From Pezicula radicicola (lineage: Eukaryota; Ascomycota; Leotiomycetes; Helotiales; Dermateaceae): DNA of 64,000 bases. The translations under genes and the position numbers were made by a program. The notes beneath the pieces are model-generated. The model was not told the origin of the DNA and made no database searches. It saw only the letters and a program-made list of their open reading frames with translations. Below, in pieces: positions 45,616 through 58,983 of this stretch (positions are counted from its first letter, which is position 1; each line of letters opens with the position of its first letter). The stretch is taken from contig PDUO01000060.1 of NCBI GenBank assembly GCA_003008705.1, positions 3,200 to 67,199 on the forward strand. Reading direction: 5' to 3'.

Positions 45616-47731
45616 ATGAAATACGTAGATATGAGTTCGACTACACTGAAGGATAAGAAGGACGGGAAAGACCAGAAGAAGGACGAGAATGCGCAGAGGC
45701 AGAGGCGGGCCAGCAAGCCCAAAGTCAAGACAGGATGCAATAACTGCAAGTGAGTTCACCCTCGCAGTCTAGACTTGTTAGAACACTTGCTGAAGCTTTC
45801 TTTGCAGGAATCGACGAGTAAAATGCGACGAGACGAGACCACAATGTACGAAATGTGTAAGGTCGGGTAGGAGATGCGACGGGTATCCTGCGTATAATCC
45901 TCGGCGCGAAGGTGTGAGAGCGGTAGACTTCATGCCAGCCATTGCTCCTGCTCCTCCTTCTCGCTCCCGGATGGAAAGGAATGGCTATGCAGCCATCGCA
46001 TCGTCCTCATCTAGCTCGGGTCCTGGAACTAGTTCGGGATCTTCCACATCACCGCCTGCAACAACGTTAATAAGAAAACCCCAGCGCAGGAAACCTATGC
46101 CTCCACCACCGCCATCGCCACCACCGTCGCCTTCTATCAAACTTTTTTCGCCAATCAACGCCTCACCCTCCATCAGCCTGGGCTTTGATCCACAAGAAGG
46201 GCTTTACTACGAGGTCTTTCGCGAACATACTGCTAACGAGCTGTCGGGCTTCTTCGATTCCGCCTTCTGGACAAGAAGTGTGCTTCAGGTGAGCCATTCG
46301 GAGGCTTCGATCAAGCATGCTGTCATCGCCTTGGGCGCATTGTATAAGACATTAGAGAAGGCATCAGAATCACCCCCGGGATCGCCAGACAACAATTATA
46401 CGGGAGACACAGCGCCAAATCACTACAACTTTGCGCTGCAACAATACGGGAAGTCATTAGCGCGACTGCGCGAAGCACTCGAAAGCAACGAAACAAGGTC
46501 CCCAAGAACAGTCTTGATATCCATTGTACTTTTTACATGCTTCCAGAGTTTTATTGGCGACCACAAGGGTGCTATCACGCAGATTCAAGCTGGCTTAGGC
46601 ATGCTGGAGGAGAGAAGATTTGAACACCGACAACCATTGATACGACAGCGGGATGACAGCCTCGACACTGAACTTGTCCAGATGTTCACTCGTCTCGCCA
46701 TTCAAGCTAAGTCTTATGATATGGCTTTTCACTTTCCACATCCATATATAATACGACTTTCACCTTCCGGCGTCCCAAGCTCGCCATCTGACCACTCCTC
46801 CCCCTCTAATGCTTCGACGTCGTCTCTTGATCCTGCAATTCCAGAACCTTTCGAAACTTTGCACGAAGCAAGATCTGCTCTCGATTCACTATGTGAGCGC
46901 ATCATAAGATTTCAAGAAGCACTTTCGTCCTACTATGCTGGCCCTAATAACATTCTCCCCTCATCGATCCGCTCTTCTGGCACGTCATTCCGCATCTCAT
47001 TGGAAAATTGGTCCAAAGCTTTTGAGCCCTTATTGGAGGGTCGACGAAACCCTGGAGTTAACAATACCCAGCGAGCAGGTATCAATGTTCTCAAGATGTC
47101 CCATCTTAATGCAGCCGTTCTCTTCTGGTCGAGTTTCAGTCTTTCAGAGATGCCCTTTGACAATTTCTTTGCCGAATTTAGGACCATCGTGGACTTGGCC
47201 AAGGAGATTGTGGTCGATGAAGAACTCTCCCTCGCTATGAAGCGATGTGGTGATCAGAGGGACTGTCACCACCGCCATCGAGCCTACAACCAGTCTTTCG
47301 ATGGTGGATTTCGGGAGGATGAAAACTTCAGCCATATTAAAGCTTCATTTGCGCTGGATCTCGGCATTGTTCCTCCGCTCTTTGTTGTGGCCACAAAATG
47401 CCGAGATCGAAAACTACGACGCGAGGCCATAAGACTCCTCATGTCCAGTCCTCGTAGAGAAGGCATGTGGGATAGCCTGTTAAGTGGCAGAGCAGCCATG
47501 TGGATCATGGAAATTGAGGAAGAAGAACTCCCGCCTTACAATCCTTGGGGATTCGCCAGCATCGACAGTGACGGCGCGGCTATGGTTCCTGCAGAGGACA
47601 AACGGGTGATGGTCAAGGAGATCTTGTTTGATTTACAAAAACGCCATGCAACGCTTCGGTGTGGAACGAGAGGGCTCAAGGATGAGACTGAGGTGGACCA
47701 CAGAGCACGGGAGACATTTATTACTTGGTGA
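45616..47731 (+). CDS. Zn2Cys6 transcription factor, 685 aa
   Basis: Spliced model join(45616..45749,45808..47731), 685 aa; the 58-bp intron (GTGAGT..TGCAG) falls inside the zinc cluster, a common position in fungi. The Zn2Cys6 ligands are C41, C44, C51, C58, C61 and C68 (GCNNCKNRRVKCDETRPQC, then TKCVRSGRRC). A basic leader (KDKKDGKDQKKDE) precedes it. Ser/Pro-rich linkers lead to a middle domain (YYEVFREHTANELSGFFDS) typical of the fungal-specific regulator type seen beside secondary-metabolism genes. The C terminus ends DHRARETFITW. It binds DNA, probably as a dimer, but no target genes can be deduced. The start is the first ATG in frame after upstream non-ATG sequence. Confidence 0.9.
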
Positions 47732-48738
47732 TGAAGGAATACTATACCAGGTGAAGCTACGATATAATGCCATATTAATGGAACAGATCACGGGCAGAAC
47801 GAATAATGTGGTCTATGTTGAGCTGAAGGAATGATTTACCAGCTTATCCATACGAGGAAGGAGGAACTATATACAGTAATGTACATACGGGACAAGAAGC
47901 CAGGAGTCGCAGGCTCTTAGGAATTCAAGAAACGGGGAATGATGGACAGGACAGAAGAAAGCGATGGCGCTCGGGATCTGATTTCTTTCTGGTGATTGGG
48001 TCTAGGTACAAGGCTGGCCGGCTGGTGTTTTGATGATTGTCTGCTCAGAATTAGGAAGACACGAAAAAGCTATGGCTATGGTATCTTTCGACTAGGGGTT
48101 TAACTCAAAAACATACCATAAAGTTCAAAAAGGAGCCTAATGTATCTGAACACGGAAAATTAAAAATCCAATCGAACATCTTACGCATAGGGTCTTTATC
48201 TCCGTGAAGAACGAAAGCACAGTACGGATGTAAGGGGAGATGCATGGCGAGCTCGGGTCGGCATTGTCTAGCTTGTTCTGTAATAGTCTAGCATGATACT
48301 GTAGCATTGGACTAGGTAGCATTTGTGAACCTTGGCTTCGCTACCTCCGAGACCTCCTATACTCTAGATTCTCTAGAATCTTGGGAAGATTTGCCTCGCG
48401 TATCATAGCCTTCTGTGGAGGGGTGTGTGTATGACTTCGAAGAGACTCGTGAGGTGAAAAGTGATGAGGTGAGGTGTGGTAATAATAAAAGTCACGTGAT
48501 GACAAGGCTGAAGAATCTGTGAAAGCGCAGCGCAGCCTCACATAGAAAATCTCGCCCCGCTTTAGCCGAGAACCCCGCGCTCTGATTCATCTTTCTTTCG
48601 TCGCAAAGCGAAGACCAAAAAATCTAACATCACGATTGCAACTCCATAACGCGACAACACAACATCTCTGCAATCGCTCTCGGACCAAGTAGCAAAGATA
48701 CCCCCGCTCAAGAGAATGCAAATCGTTATCTACTCGAG
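47732..48738. other. Intergenic, no gene seen
   Basis: About 1 kb between tandem genes. The right end is the probable promoter and leader of the very large gene. No supported ORF. Confidence 0.6.
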
Positions 48739-51700
48739 ATGGAAGAAGCGCACATCAATATGATGGGCGCCGAAGAGGAGCAGCAAGGTGTTGGGGAAGG
48801 CTTTTTGGGCATGGAAGGTCAGTCAGTTCAGTTCGCCTCTTTTTCTTTTTCTTTTTTGCGCTGCAAAGCGATTGGTCGATTGGAAGCAATGCGAGTTTGC
48901 TGCCCTTTTTGTGTTCAGCATCTCTAGCAGTTTGGGTACTTCCCCAGCACAGTTGGCGGAGTGGTCAGCCCGTCTGCTGCAGTCTTTCGCTACGCCCAGA
49001 GGAGGGGTCTTCTTTTTTTTTGCTCTTTTTGAGCAGCTGGCAGCTTATGATGGGCTCCACTTCAGCAGTGTCTATCACGTGCGCAATTATTGGCAATGAT
49101 GGAGTTTCTCTTGTATTCTTCTCTTCTCTCTTCTTTTGTCGCGTCACCGCAGCTTGCGGTTGTTTTGTCACCATCATTGAACTTCGCTGACCATTGATGA
49201 GCAGAGTTCTCTTTTGGAGAGCCCATTGAAGGCGCGCAACAGAAGTCATCGGAGTTGCCTCGGTCCCAACAAACAAGAAGTGCTACCGCAGAGCATCAGG
49301 ACTCAATAGCTACAACTAATTCTCAGATCAATTCCCAGGAAGGAAGCATAGCAGAAAATAATGTTGCTCCAAAGAAACGTGGTCGGCCAAAGAAAGTCCA
49401 AGTGCTTCAAGCACCAACGCCTCCACCGCAAATTGATTCCAACTCCAATCCAACAAATAATGTTGCGCCGGCGAAAGGGCATGGTCGTCGGAAGGGAAAA
49501 TTTCTGGTTTCGCAATTGGAAATAAATCTCCAACCCCAAGCCTTCTCTACCCTTGCACCTCGACCCGATCCTGTACCTGGCAGTATCCGTACCTCAGGTC
49601 GGCCCAAGAAAGCTACAGAGATCTTCCAGCCTATCACAGCGCCAGAAGCAAGACCTGGAGTGAGCGGACCCAAGGCTAAACCTCCACCTAAGGCCAAACC
49701 TACTCCAGAGCGTACTCCAGAGCCACTATTATCCATCAACAAGAAAGTCATCTCCTTATCTGCGGAAGAGCTGCAGCGTGAAGAAGATGGACTTGACCGA
49801 GCGGCGGGCATCTCAAAGGTTTACATCAACCCGAAATGGTCCACCAAACCCAACATTGCTACCGATGGCAAACCTATAAAAGGCCGACCAAGGTCGAGCA
49901 CTATCGTTTGCTTCAAGTCTGACAAACTCAAAGATCCGAAATGGTTGGAGGAAAATGTAGGTTCATGGGTTCCCGAGTTCTCTGCGATTCGTGCTGCAAT
50001 CGACATTGCTGCTGAGGACGCGGCGAGAACGAAGCAACCCAGGAATAGAAATAGGGCCCAAGAGGATGAGGATGAGCCACCTAAGAAGAAGAGGAAGTGG
50101 ACCCGCAAGGGAGCCCAGCAACCTATTGCCGCCACAGAAATTCCTCCAGAAGCTGCACAAGAGCGCGCGCTTCCTTCCGAAAACCCTCTTCCGACAATTT
50201 CAGAAATTGTTCAAAATCCTCCGGTCGTAGTTGAGGATTCTGAAGAAAAAGCATCAGGGGACCTTGAAGAACAGCCTCTTGCCGGCCAAGCTCCTGACGT
50301 TGTTGAAAAAGCTCCTCATGCCATGACCCTGCATGAAAAAGAGCCTGAACATGCGGTTATTGAGCAAGAGTCAGTCGCTGCGAAATCCGCTACAGCAGAT
50401 CATTTGGAAGAGCAAACCCCCAATATCTATGAGGAAGACCATGCTACTCCAATCACTAAGATGGTTGAGAAAGCTGTAGTCCCGGTGGTTGGCAACATGG
50501 AAGAACAGCCACGCGAGCCCCCCGAGGAAGAGAGCGCTGCTGTGGTCATTGAAGTGGCTGAAAAAGTACAAGCTGCAATGGCTGAGGAGCCGGTCAGACA
50601 AGGTCCACCAACCCCTGATGCTGAAAACAATGGTACCGTTCATACTGCTCCGGGAGTTACGTCTGCAGAGCCCCCTATTAGTATGCCATCTACTGTTGCA
50701 TCTACGCCTGCAGTTACTACTCAGCCGAGCAACTTGATTTTGAGTGCCTTGATTTCCCAACCTCGAATGGAGTACCGTTCGCCCTACGCACCAAAACCAC
50801 CCCTGCAAAAGACATTCACAAACGCATTTTCACCCTACTCAACAAAGGAAAGCGATGCTCCAGAACCAGCATATCAATCACCATATCAGCCTACAGCAGC
50901 AGTTTCCGCTTCTACACATACTACTACCACATACAGATCACCATACGCACCGGCTCCTGCCTCTACCTACATATCACCATATCAGGCCACAGCAAGTCCT
51001 ACCGCCCATAACACCTACCGTTCCCCATATGCAAGTGCACCGACTCAAGTAACCAGTCAAGCACCCACTCAAAAACCGTCAGCAAGACAGCTCAACCAGC
51101 AGTATGGTCAATTCAACTCTGGTCATAACCGCAAGATGTTAGCAAGACCAGGACTTATACCAACTCCATCGGCTGAATCGCTACCCCCAGTTCCAGACTT
51201 TTTCTACAATGCACCAGGAGCAAGGCCCACAACGCCTAGGGATCAATATTTCGATGAAGCACATGAGCAACATATACGCGCTGAGACACCTCAGACGCTT
51301 GTAAATGGGCAATCTGCAAGCTCGCTTCCTCAAAAACGTCCTTCGCAAGACATGCCGTTTACGCCAGGCCCAGTATCCAAAAGGCAGAAGAGTTCGGCGG
51401 AAAGTCCTCGGACCGAAGATGGGTTAGAGACTTCAATGTGGCAAAGACAGGCCTGGCAGATATCCACGCCGGAAATTCCTTCGCTACAGACAACCATACC
51501 ACAAACACCGATGTCGACGCTAACTTCCTTCTATCAGAATAGCTCTGCACTAGAATCACCCATCAATGCAAGTCAGGACCTTTTGTCTTTTGAGCCTTCA
51601 CAATTACCAGACTTTGTACGGCCTGCAATCCCCCAAAAGCGTTCTATGGTGGATGCACCAATCTATGGTCCAGTGCCGAAAAGGCAGAAGAGTTCTCTGA

Positions 51701-54700
51701 CCACTCTCAGGCAGTCCCAAGCCCCTCCTAAGCCAGCTAGGACTCCAAGAAAGAAGAAGGAGACCACGGCGCCTTTGCGTCGCTCGTCCTGTACTCCTGC
51801 ACCAAGAGCTTCATCCATCGAGCCGTCGGTGGAGCCTCTACCCAACACAGTTGCACGTTCTATGTCCCCAAATTCTGCTGCAGAATTAGAACGTGTAGAA
51901 GAAGCTGCATTATTAACGGCTGAATCAGTTGAGTTTCCTGATATTGCAGTAAAATTGGCTTGCGCTTGCAGAGGCGATGTTGGCAACCTTGTCCTTTCAA
52001 AGGATAAGTTGACTTTGACATTTGTTGGTGTTAATCAACGACCACCAGAGATTCCTTTCATTATATTACCAGTTGCGGAAATCACAGAACACCCATCGCC
52101 TTCATTTCCTGGATCTAAACCCATGGAGCTGACAATCCAAGCCAAGAGGCAAGATGACACAAAAGTTTTATACAAGTTTAGAGTACGGTCTTCAGATCAG
52201 GCATCGGAAGTCTTGACCAATATGAGACATGGAATCGTCCAGGGCATGGTCATTGTTAACCTTCAAAAGCAACGCACTGCCGTCGAAGACCAAAGCCAAA
52301 ATAAGCCAGAAGAAGTTGGTAAACCTTTCAAATGCGATACATGTGATGGGACATGGAAGAATTATGAAGGCATCAAATATCACAAGGAGAAGTCTCATAC
52401 CTTTTGTAATCCATTCTGGATCCAGCAAATGTGGCAGCAGGCTCCGACCTTCATGCAAAATTCTGAAAACGGTGCGTGGGACCAACCTGCGAAACCTGAA
52501 ATCACAATTCGTAAGGGCCCGTATAGAAAGAGGCAGAAGAAAGTTGTGCTCGACTTGGTCAAAGATAATACTCCCGAAGATATCGCACAAGTCTGGCAAC
52601 AACCTCCTGCGTGTCTACCCAATCCCGAGACCGGCGCTTGGAATATAGCTCCAGTCCAGTACATTCCAGCGCAACCAACTCCAAAACCAAAACGTCAGAC
52701 CGCGAAGAAGCGCAAGCACACTGTTGACCCATTGCCAAAGTCCGAAAAACCGGTGCAACCAACCATGGAGCCAGAACCGGAGCCCAGTATTGAAGAAGAC
52801 GATGAGGAGGACATCCAAGAATGGCTTGAGCGACAGGAAAGTTCGAGAAAGCGACGTAGGAGGGAATCTTCGGATTTTGAGGATGAAGAACTTTATGAAC
52901 CTGAGCCAGGTGCCAAGGATGATGATATGCTATTGGAGGATGACACCCCAAGCCCAATGGAGAATGAGCTTAACGAAAATGCCAGTGGAAGTGATCAATA
53001 TGGAGCTCCAGCACCACGAAAGACCACGCGACGGAAGCGGAAGCCCCGCAAGCCCCGTATATTGAAGGAAGGGGAAACTGAGACATGGCAAGCTCGGAAT
53101 ATGAAGCGCCGATGGGACCAAGCTAGGGAGATGGGAATGACCACTCTTGCGGGCATTCCAAATCCTAACTCCTCTGGACCAGTCGGTAATCGCAAATGGG
53201 TCGACCCAAAAATCAAGACTCACTTGACCGAAGAGGAAAAGACTGCCAGAAGGGCACGTGCGATGCTGCGCGAGCAGGCGTGGAAACAACCTATTGCCTT
53301 TCTCCAAAATCCAGAGACAGGTGCATGGAATCAAAAACCCTTCTTTCCCCAACCTACAAGAAAGAATCAAAAGTACCAACGACGGTATAAATTGCCTGAG
53401 CCTATTACATTCATGCAAAGGGTAGATTCGACTTGGTCATTCCGACCTTTCGGCCATGGAGCTTATCCTATATACTCAAGGCCAGGTCGTAGAACAGATG
53501 GAAACCCAGGGCTGAAAACCTACCTTGCGAGACTAGAACAGGGTCATCGTCCCGTGATTTATCCCAAGAAGAAGATGATAGGCCCACCTGTGCCGTCATT
53601 ACATCTACTTCGAAAACTAGGTGAGCGAGACGTCTCAACAGCGCCAGGCGAATCGCCAGAGTTTGAATATTTGCTTCAACCAGACGCCCTTCCTGGATTG
53701 CCTGGTCCACATTCGTCAGCGCCTGATATTATCGAACCAAAGAGGAGGGGAGGTCGTAAGAGAAGACAGAGCTCTGTTGTTGAAGATGGTGATATTGACG
53801 GCAAGCGGAGGAAGACTGGTTGGACAGCGAATCGATACCAGTCAGAAGCTACTGACCCCATGGAAGATGGGGAGTATTTGGAACCAACATTTGAGGAGTC
53901 TCCAACACGCCCAGTGAGACCGTCAAGGGGCACAAAGATCTCTTATGAGCATCTCGCCCCAGCAGAGCCACCACAGCCGGTACCAGAGAAGCTAGATCCC
54001 CAGGTTGGTAGACGGATCAATCCCGGCTTGGATTCTTTGCCAGAGAGCTTTGGCCTAGATGTTCCTCCAAGGGCACTGCCAACACAAGGATCCTCAGACG
54101 AGGATTGGCCAAGCATTACCATTCACGATGGCTCTTTCAAGAAACAAGGTTGGTGGCCGGATGCTAAATGGTTTCTTAACAAGACACTCTCGGCCCAATT
54201 CTCACTCACGCATAATCTTATCAAGAACAGCAATGGTTCTTCCGGGAGCGCTCTTGGTAATTCAGGGTCACGGGTCATTCCGTTCTTTGGAGAATTAACA
54301 CAAATCGCAGAATGGGAGCAAGTGGCCGAGGAATACTTGTATGCATGCGCAGCTCAAGGCCCAGAATACCGCTGGATCAATCACACTCCAAAATATCCCG
54401 AGCAGTTTAATGTATCAGAGGCGACAGAAATTGAGTGGTTGGAGGAAAATGCTTTTTCAGTAGAGTCACTTCCCTACTCAGAGCTCGCTGCCATCGGAGA
54501 AGATGTGATACTTATTGACCATGAAAATGATTATCGTACTGATGGCCGCATCAGCAACCGCCCACCTAAGGCTAATGTGGCATCAAAGGCATTCAAGGTT
54601 ATTAGGGAGCACAAGACCAGACGATTGACAGCTACCCGTGGTGACCTTGAGGGTATTCTGGATACTCCTGAAGCTGTGGCAGCTGAGTACAATGTTGAGC

Positions 54701-56175
54701 TGGCACCGGAATTTGGAAACCCAAAGCGTCGCATGCGATTCGATAGGCAAGACTCATCCATGACGCCTGAAATCGAGGCCAGACTCATCGTTACAGTCGT
54801 TGTCATGCGGACTTTGACAGGAGGTCTTGATCAGCAAATCGACTTCGTTTTAGTTCATACACTCTTCCCAAAGTTTTCTATAAACTATCTCACGAAGACT
54901 TGGATGGACGTTTCGAAGAGAAAGAGAGCCTTGGTTGAAAAGCTCGGCGAAGAATTCAAAGAACCATTCTTGAAGGCGTATCAGGCTGGCACATTGGGCT
55001 ATCTTAATTACGATAAATTGGTAGAATACGACTGGGAAAAACTGATTAATTGGGTTATGAAAAATGTTAACGTTGTTGTTGAAACGGAGTCTGTAGATCT
55101 ACCACAGTCTCGCGCTGAATTGGAAGAAGAATTCAATCTGGAAATTGTCGATAGCGGGAAGAATTGGCGAGATGTATATTACGGGTTATCAGCGCCTGTA
55201 TACCGCCGGATGGAGGCCACTGCTGCGCACGCAAAAACCACACCACTAAAGCTTCAGCAGGAATTTAACGAGACGGTCGATGACCTTACACTTGCAAGGT
55301 CATGGGCTCGAGCAGTAGCCCTCACCCCTGAAGAAGTCTGGGATGCAAAAAGCGCTGCCCTAAAATTACGCACTATCGGTAATGAGCTCGTTGAAGAAGC
55401 AGTTGCATCGCTTCTGAAGTCCAAGGTTATCGTCAACAAGTCACGGCAAAAGCGAGCCCTTCCCGGGCGCTCATATGAAACTAGCATACAATTTACCGAC
55501 GCACTTCGCAGACACGTAGCTGAAGAACACTTTGTCGAAGCCGCGAATTTTAAAGCTTTCATTGACGCAAAGTTTTCAGATCCTGATGGCGATACTAGAC
55601 GAAATGGTCTCCCCCTCAATACTCTCGCTGATGAGGGGACAGTCATGTGCATTACGAACTTGCAAGCACAAGGCCGCATCAATCTCGTACCCATCAATGT
55701 TCCCAGCAACAAATTCGGTCTGCTTCCTGGTGGAGGTTACGAAACACGCAAACTTGACAGGCGCAGGCTTCACTTTGATATACTAATCTTCCCCACTGTC
55801 ACATACGTATCAAATGCAGAAATCCCCGAACTGAACAACCTCCGCAAAGACCTGCCGCCACTCAGTGGCCCAAGCGGGGAGTTACCTGTCTGGCGTGATA
55901 TCGAGGATCGACTCATGCCCACTATGTGGCGCAAGACTGTCGCTGCCGTGCTAAGTATCGTTAGCAAGCGAACGGGTATTGGAAGCCATGCGTTGAAGAG
56001 AGAATTATCTCCTGCTTTGGAGCTGTGGGAACTGCGATCATTCACAGAGTGGGCCGTTGAGGTTGGTGCGTTGGTGGATAATGGAGAGGAGGATGAGATC
56101 GAGGGGGATTATGTTGAAGGATGGAGTACGGGGGAGTGGTGGTGGCTTATGGTTGGTGTTATGGGGCTTAGTTGA
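48739..56175 (+). CDS. Very large nuclear-type protein, TFIIIC largest-subunit-like C terminus, 2349 aa
   Basis: Spliced model join(48739..48817,49205..56175); the 387-bp intron is long for this window, but GTCAGT..GAGCAG restores frame. Residues 1-350 have AT-hook-like basic patches (KKRGRPKK, SGRPKK). Five copies of a Y-x-SPY unit lie at about 550-640. Two NLS-like PKRQKSS boxes lie near 750-850. A C2H2 finger has C1070, C1073, H1086, H1091. A repeated W-x-QP..NPETGAWN motif begins at about W1103, W1157 and W1386, with a weaker fourth copy. Then an acidic/basic linker, and a C-terminal region (about 1650-2349) with VVVMRTLTGGLDQQIDFVLV, FPKFSINYLTKTW and NWRDVYYGL, resembling the end of the largest TFIIIC subunit (Tfc3/sfc3). 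The usual N-terminal B-block winged helix of that family is not seen. TFIIIC recruits RNA polymerase III; whether this is the true subunit is uncertain. Confidence 0.7.
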
Positions 56176-56950
56176 GTTGGCTTCTATGCTTCAGATTCGC
56201 ATGAAGGATGGTCATGGTGTATCATGGGATGTAAAAAAGTAAAGGATTTTGGCATTTTTGGCTGCATAGCGAAGGCGTTTGGGATTTTCATACATGGAAG
56301 CAGCCTCTTGAGCGTGGAGTTCGATTTGGGGGATATACCAAAGAATTTCTGTTTTGTTATGTATGATTATGGGCATGGCGGCACAACAGGACGTTTGTTG
56401 GGTGTACAGTATGTATGAGTATGACACTACAGAATGGATCTTCACATACGATAGACATCTCTCTCTAAGATGAAGAGGTGCTCATTTGACAATATAGATA
56501 AGGTAGGTAGATATACAAATGTAGAATAAATAGACCAATACGTAAATCTGTACAGTACAAACTTCAGAGCATTATATTACGAAGTTACTAGATTACTTAG
56601 TTTAGTTCTATAAATTTCCATACTAAAATTAAAATCCTTATGTGACTCTTCTGAATTTATACTAAGTTTAAGAATGCTCGCCCTTAACTTAGATTAAACT
56701 AATAGTTACTTATATTTATTAAAAGAAAAGATAGTATTAGTAGTAGTAATAGAGGTTTTTTATTTATTACTTATTTTATTTACTTATTTCTTTATTCTCT
56801 TATCCTTATAGTGAAAGAACCCTCTATCGCTAATGGTGATGCTGATGCACCGAGAAAACAAGTGCTATGATCTTTGTACATTAAAATCTATCCACCAACG
56901 CGAAGCTAAAAAAAAATGAAAGAAAGAAAGGCGTCTCCTAGCAATTGCCA
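56176..56950. other. AT-rich intergenic, no gene seen
   Basis: 775 bp after the large gene. 56500-56820 is strongly AT-rich, with ATTTATTTATT-type runs, and looks like an old repeat. No ORF supported. Confidence 0.55.
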
Positions 56951-58640
56951 TGAAGAATGAGGCATTGAGTGATTCAAGAGACATCAAAGGTAAACCTATT
57001 ACCCCTAAGAAAATTGCCTGTGAAAAAAATTTCAACGTTAGATCTGGAGGCAGTCTTTATTAAATAGAAGGACATATTGAGCTAGAGGGGCTCAATAAGA
57101 AAGACCTTCTGCTAAGCATTAAGAATATCTCCGGATTGGATGAAACTCTTGACAATACGAAACTTGACTGACGAATTGATTCTAACTTTCATCTTCATAG
57201 TTTCAAGACAGATTTATATGGTGTTAGCTAGGTATATATCCATAAAGGTTTGTGTTTATTGATAGATAGAGAGGACTTACCAATTCTTGATTCAATTCAA
57301 CTATACCACCAACCTTATCTTCTACCATTTGTCCACATTGTCACATTTAACGAGTTCAAGTCCAGTCGAATCTATGTCATTTTCATAGTTATCTGTTGTA
57401 AACTTTCTCTTGCTTAGAGAGTAGTCTTTTGTGAACTCTTCGAGTATACCTGAGCCCCTTAGTTTACTTATTCTGTTTTGGGTAATAGAAGACCATTCCT
57501 AGAATTGCTTTTTAGCCTATTCCTCGCATCTACGAATATTCCAATCCGTGAATGTTGATATCTAGATAAGATTATCGACAGTTCCGTCAGCTTTGGCAAC
57601 ATTCAGTTTCTCCTAACTGATTGGATAAAAGCTAATTAAGTTAAACATCTTGATTTTGTTTAGTTGTTTTGTATACATATTCCAGATAGGAATAGGTCAT
57701 TTAATGATTTGATATTCGTCTGGTGAATTGACGCTAGATATGCGTAGATATTATTCAGCGAGCCCTACTGTTCCCTCCGGAGTGAAGGGTCGAGAAGGGG
57801 TATATTTAGTACCTAGTAATAGATAATTAGGGATATGAATTATAATTTGTAAGCCATAGAAGATGTCACTAAGTCTAATGACAAGACATTGATCTTTCAT
57901 AATAATCTGCAGAAGGTGGCTTTGGGTTTAAGATGATTGATTTATATTAGGAAGTCTACATAGTTTGAAAGCCAAGGAGCACCTGCATGAATTGTGTCGC
58001 TGTATCTCTGAACAGCTTCTATAACGACGCAGTGATCGAAAGCGAAAGGAAGATGGGTTATGCGGGCATCAAAGTGAGAGGGAAGATCTAAGCTGGAGAA
58101 TACATGAAGAACATGTCAAAGCTTTTCGACGATTACCTATTGAGAAAAATTTGAATGATGAAATGGTATAGAGAGAGCGAGCACTAGGGGTGAATTCGAA
58201 CAACCTTCCTAGCGATCTCGAGAATTTTCTTGATCAAAAACATATTCCTGATTTCAAACGTTTCTCTTCTCTAAATTCGAGTAATACTGTAGAACTTCTG
58301 AATTGGTGACAGATTGCTTTGATATCATCGACCATTATTTCGTTCAAAATTAGATTCTTAAAATTCGGTACACGTTGAAAGAAATTGATATCTTCGAGGG
58401 GAGTATGATCTTGGATTTAGTTTGCAAAGAAAAAGGTTGCTAGTGCAAAGGAATATTGATATGGGAAAGGTGCTATATTCTAGTACTAGGTAAGCGATAT
58501 AATGAAAGGATATAGGTGGCAAGTCTTCTAGCGAGATAGAGAGGATGAAGCCTTTAGAGTTAAGGTAAGAAGACCATCTTATTAGTTACACCAACTCTTG
58601 CGAGTTAAGTTATAGAGAAAGAGACCAGTTTATGTAAAGG
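56950..58640 (-). pseudogene. Fossil LRR/F-box-like gene
   Basis: No intact ORF, but minus-strand segments read as real protein: EDINFFQRVPNFKNLILNEI and SIPTFHH-like text near 58400-58150, then DARITHLPFAFDHCVVIEAV and YSDTIHAGAPWLSNYVDFL (58100-57930). Further pieces lie at 57300-57330 (MVEDKVGGIVELNQEL, then a GTAAG donor) and 57000-57200 (FRIVKSFIQSGDI). Stops and frame changes separate them. The xxNLxxLxL-like spacing suggests leucine-rich repeats, as in fungal F-box proteins; family uncertain. Confidence 0.45.
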
Positions 58641-58983
58641 ATTAGAGAAACGCCAGAACTAGTGGTTATTATCTGTTAGCTGGTATATATTTAACGTGTT
58701 ATCCTCATGATATGCGAGGTGACCCGGACCATAGCCCCTATTATAAGCGAACTTTTCTCGCTAGTGCTCGAGTAAGTGGTCCTGACTAAGCGACTCGTTC
58801 GAACGCGTCTCCGCGTCTCCGCATATCTCAATGTCTCTAATCTTCAATGTGAAGTACCGAATACTACTAACACTAGCAACATCTTCAACAATTAGGACGC
58901 AGGTGTCCAATTCACAATGACAGAGCTTTCAACATCTTCCTCACTCACCACACAAAATCCTGTAATACCAAACATCCCCGAAA

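Noticed and set aside
48950..49030. tRNA-like stretch with A-box match TGGCGGAGTGG followed by a T run
   Set aside because: No B box (GGTTCGANTCC) and no cloverleaf pairing; it lies inside the intron of the large gene, so I treat the match as chance or a very old tRNA-derived relic.
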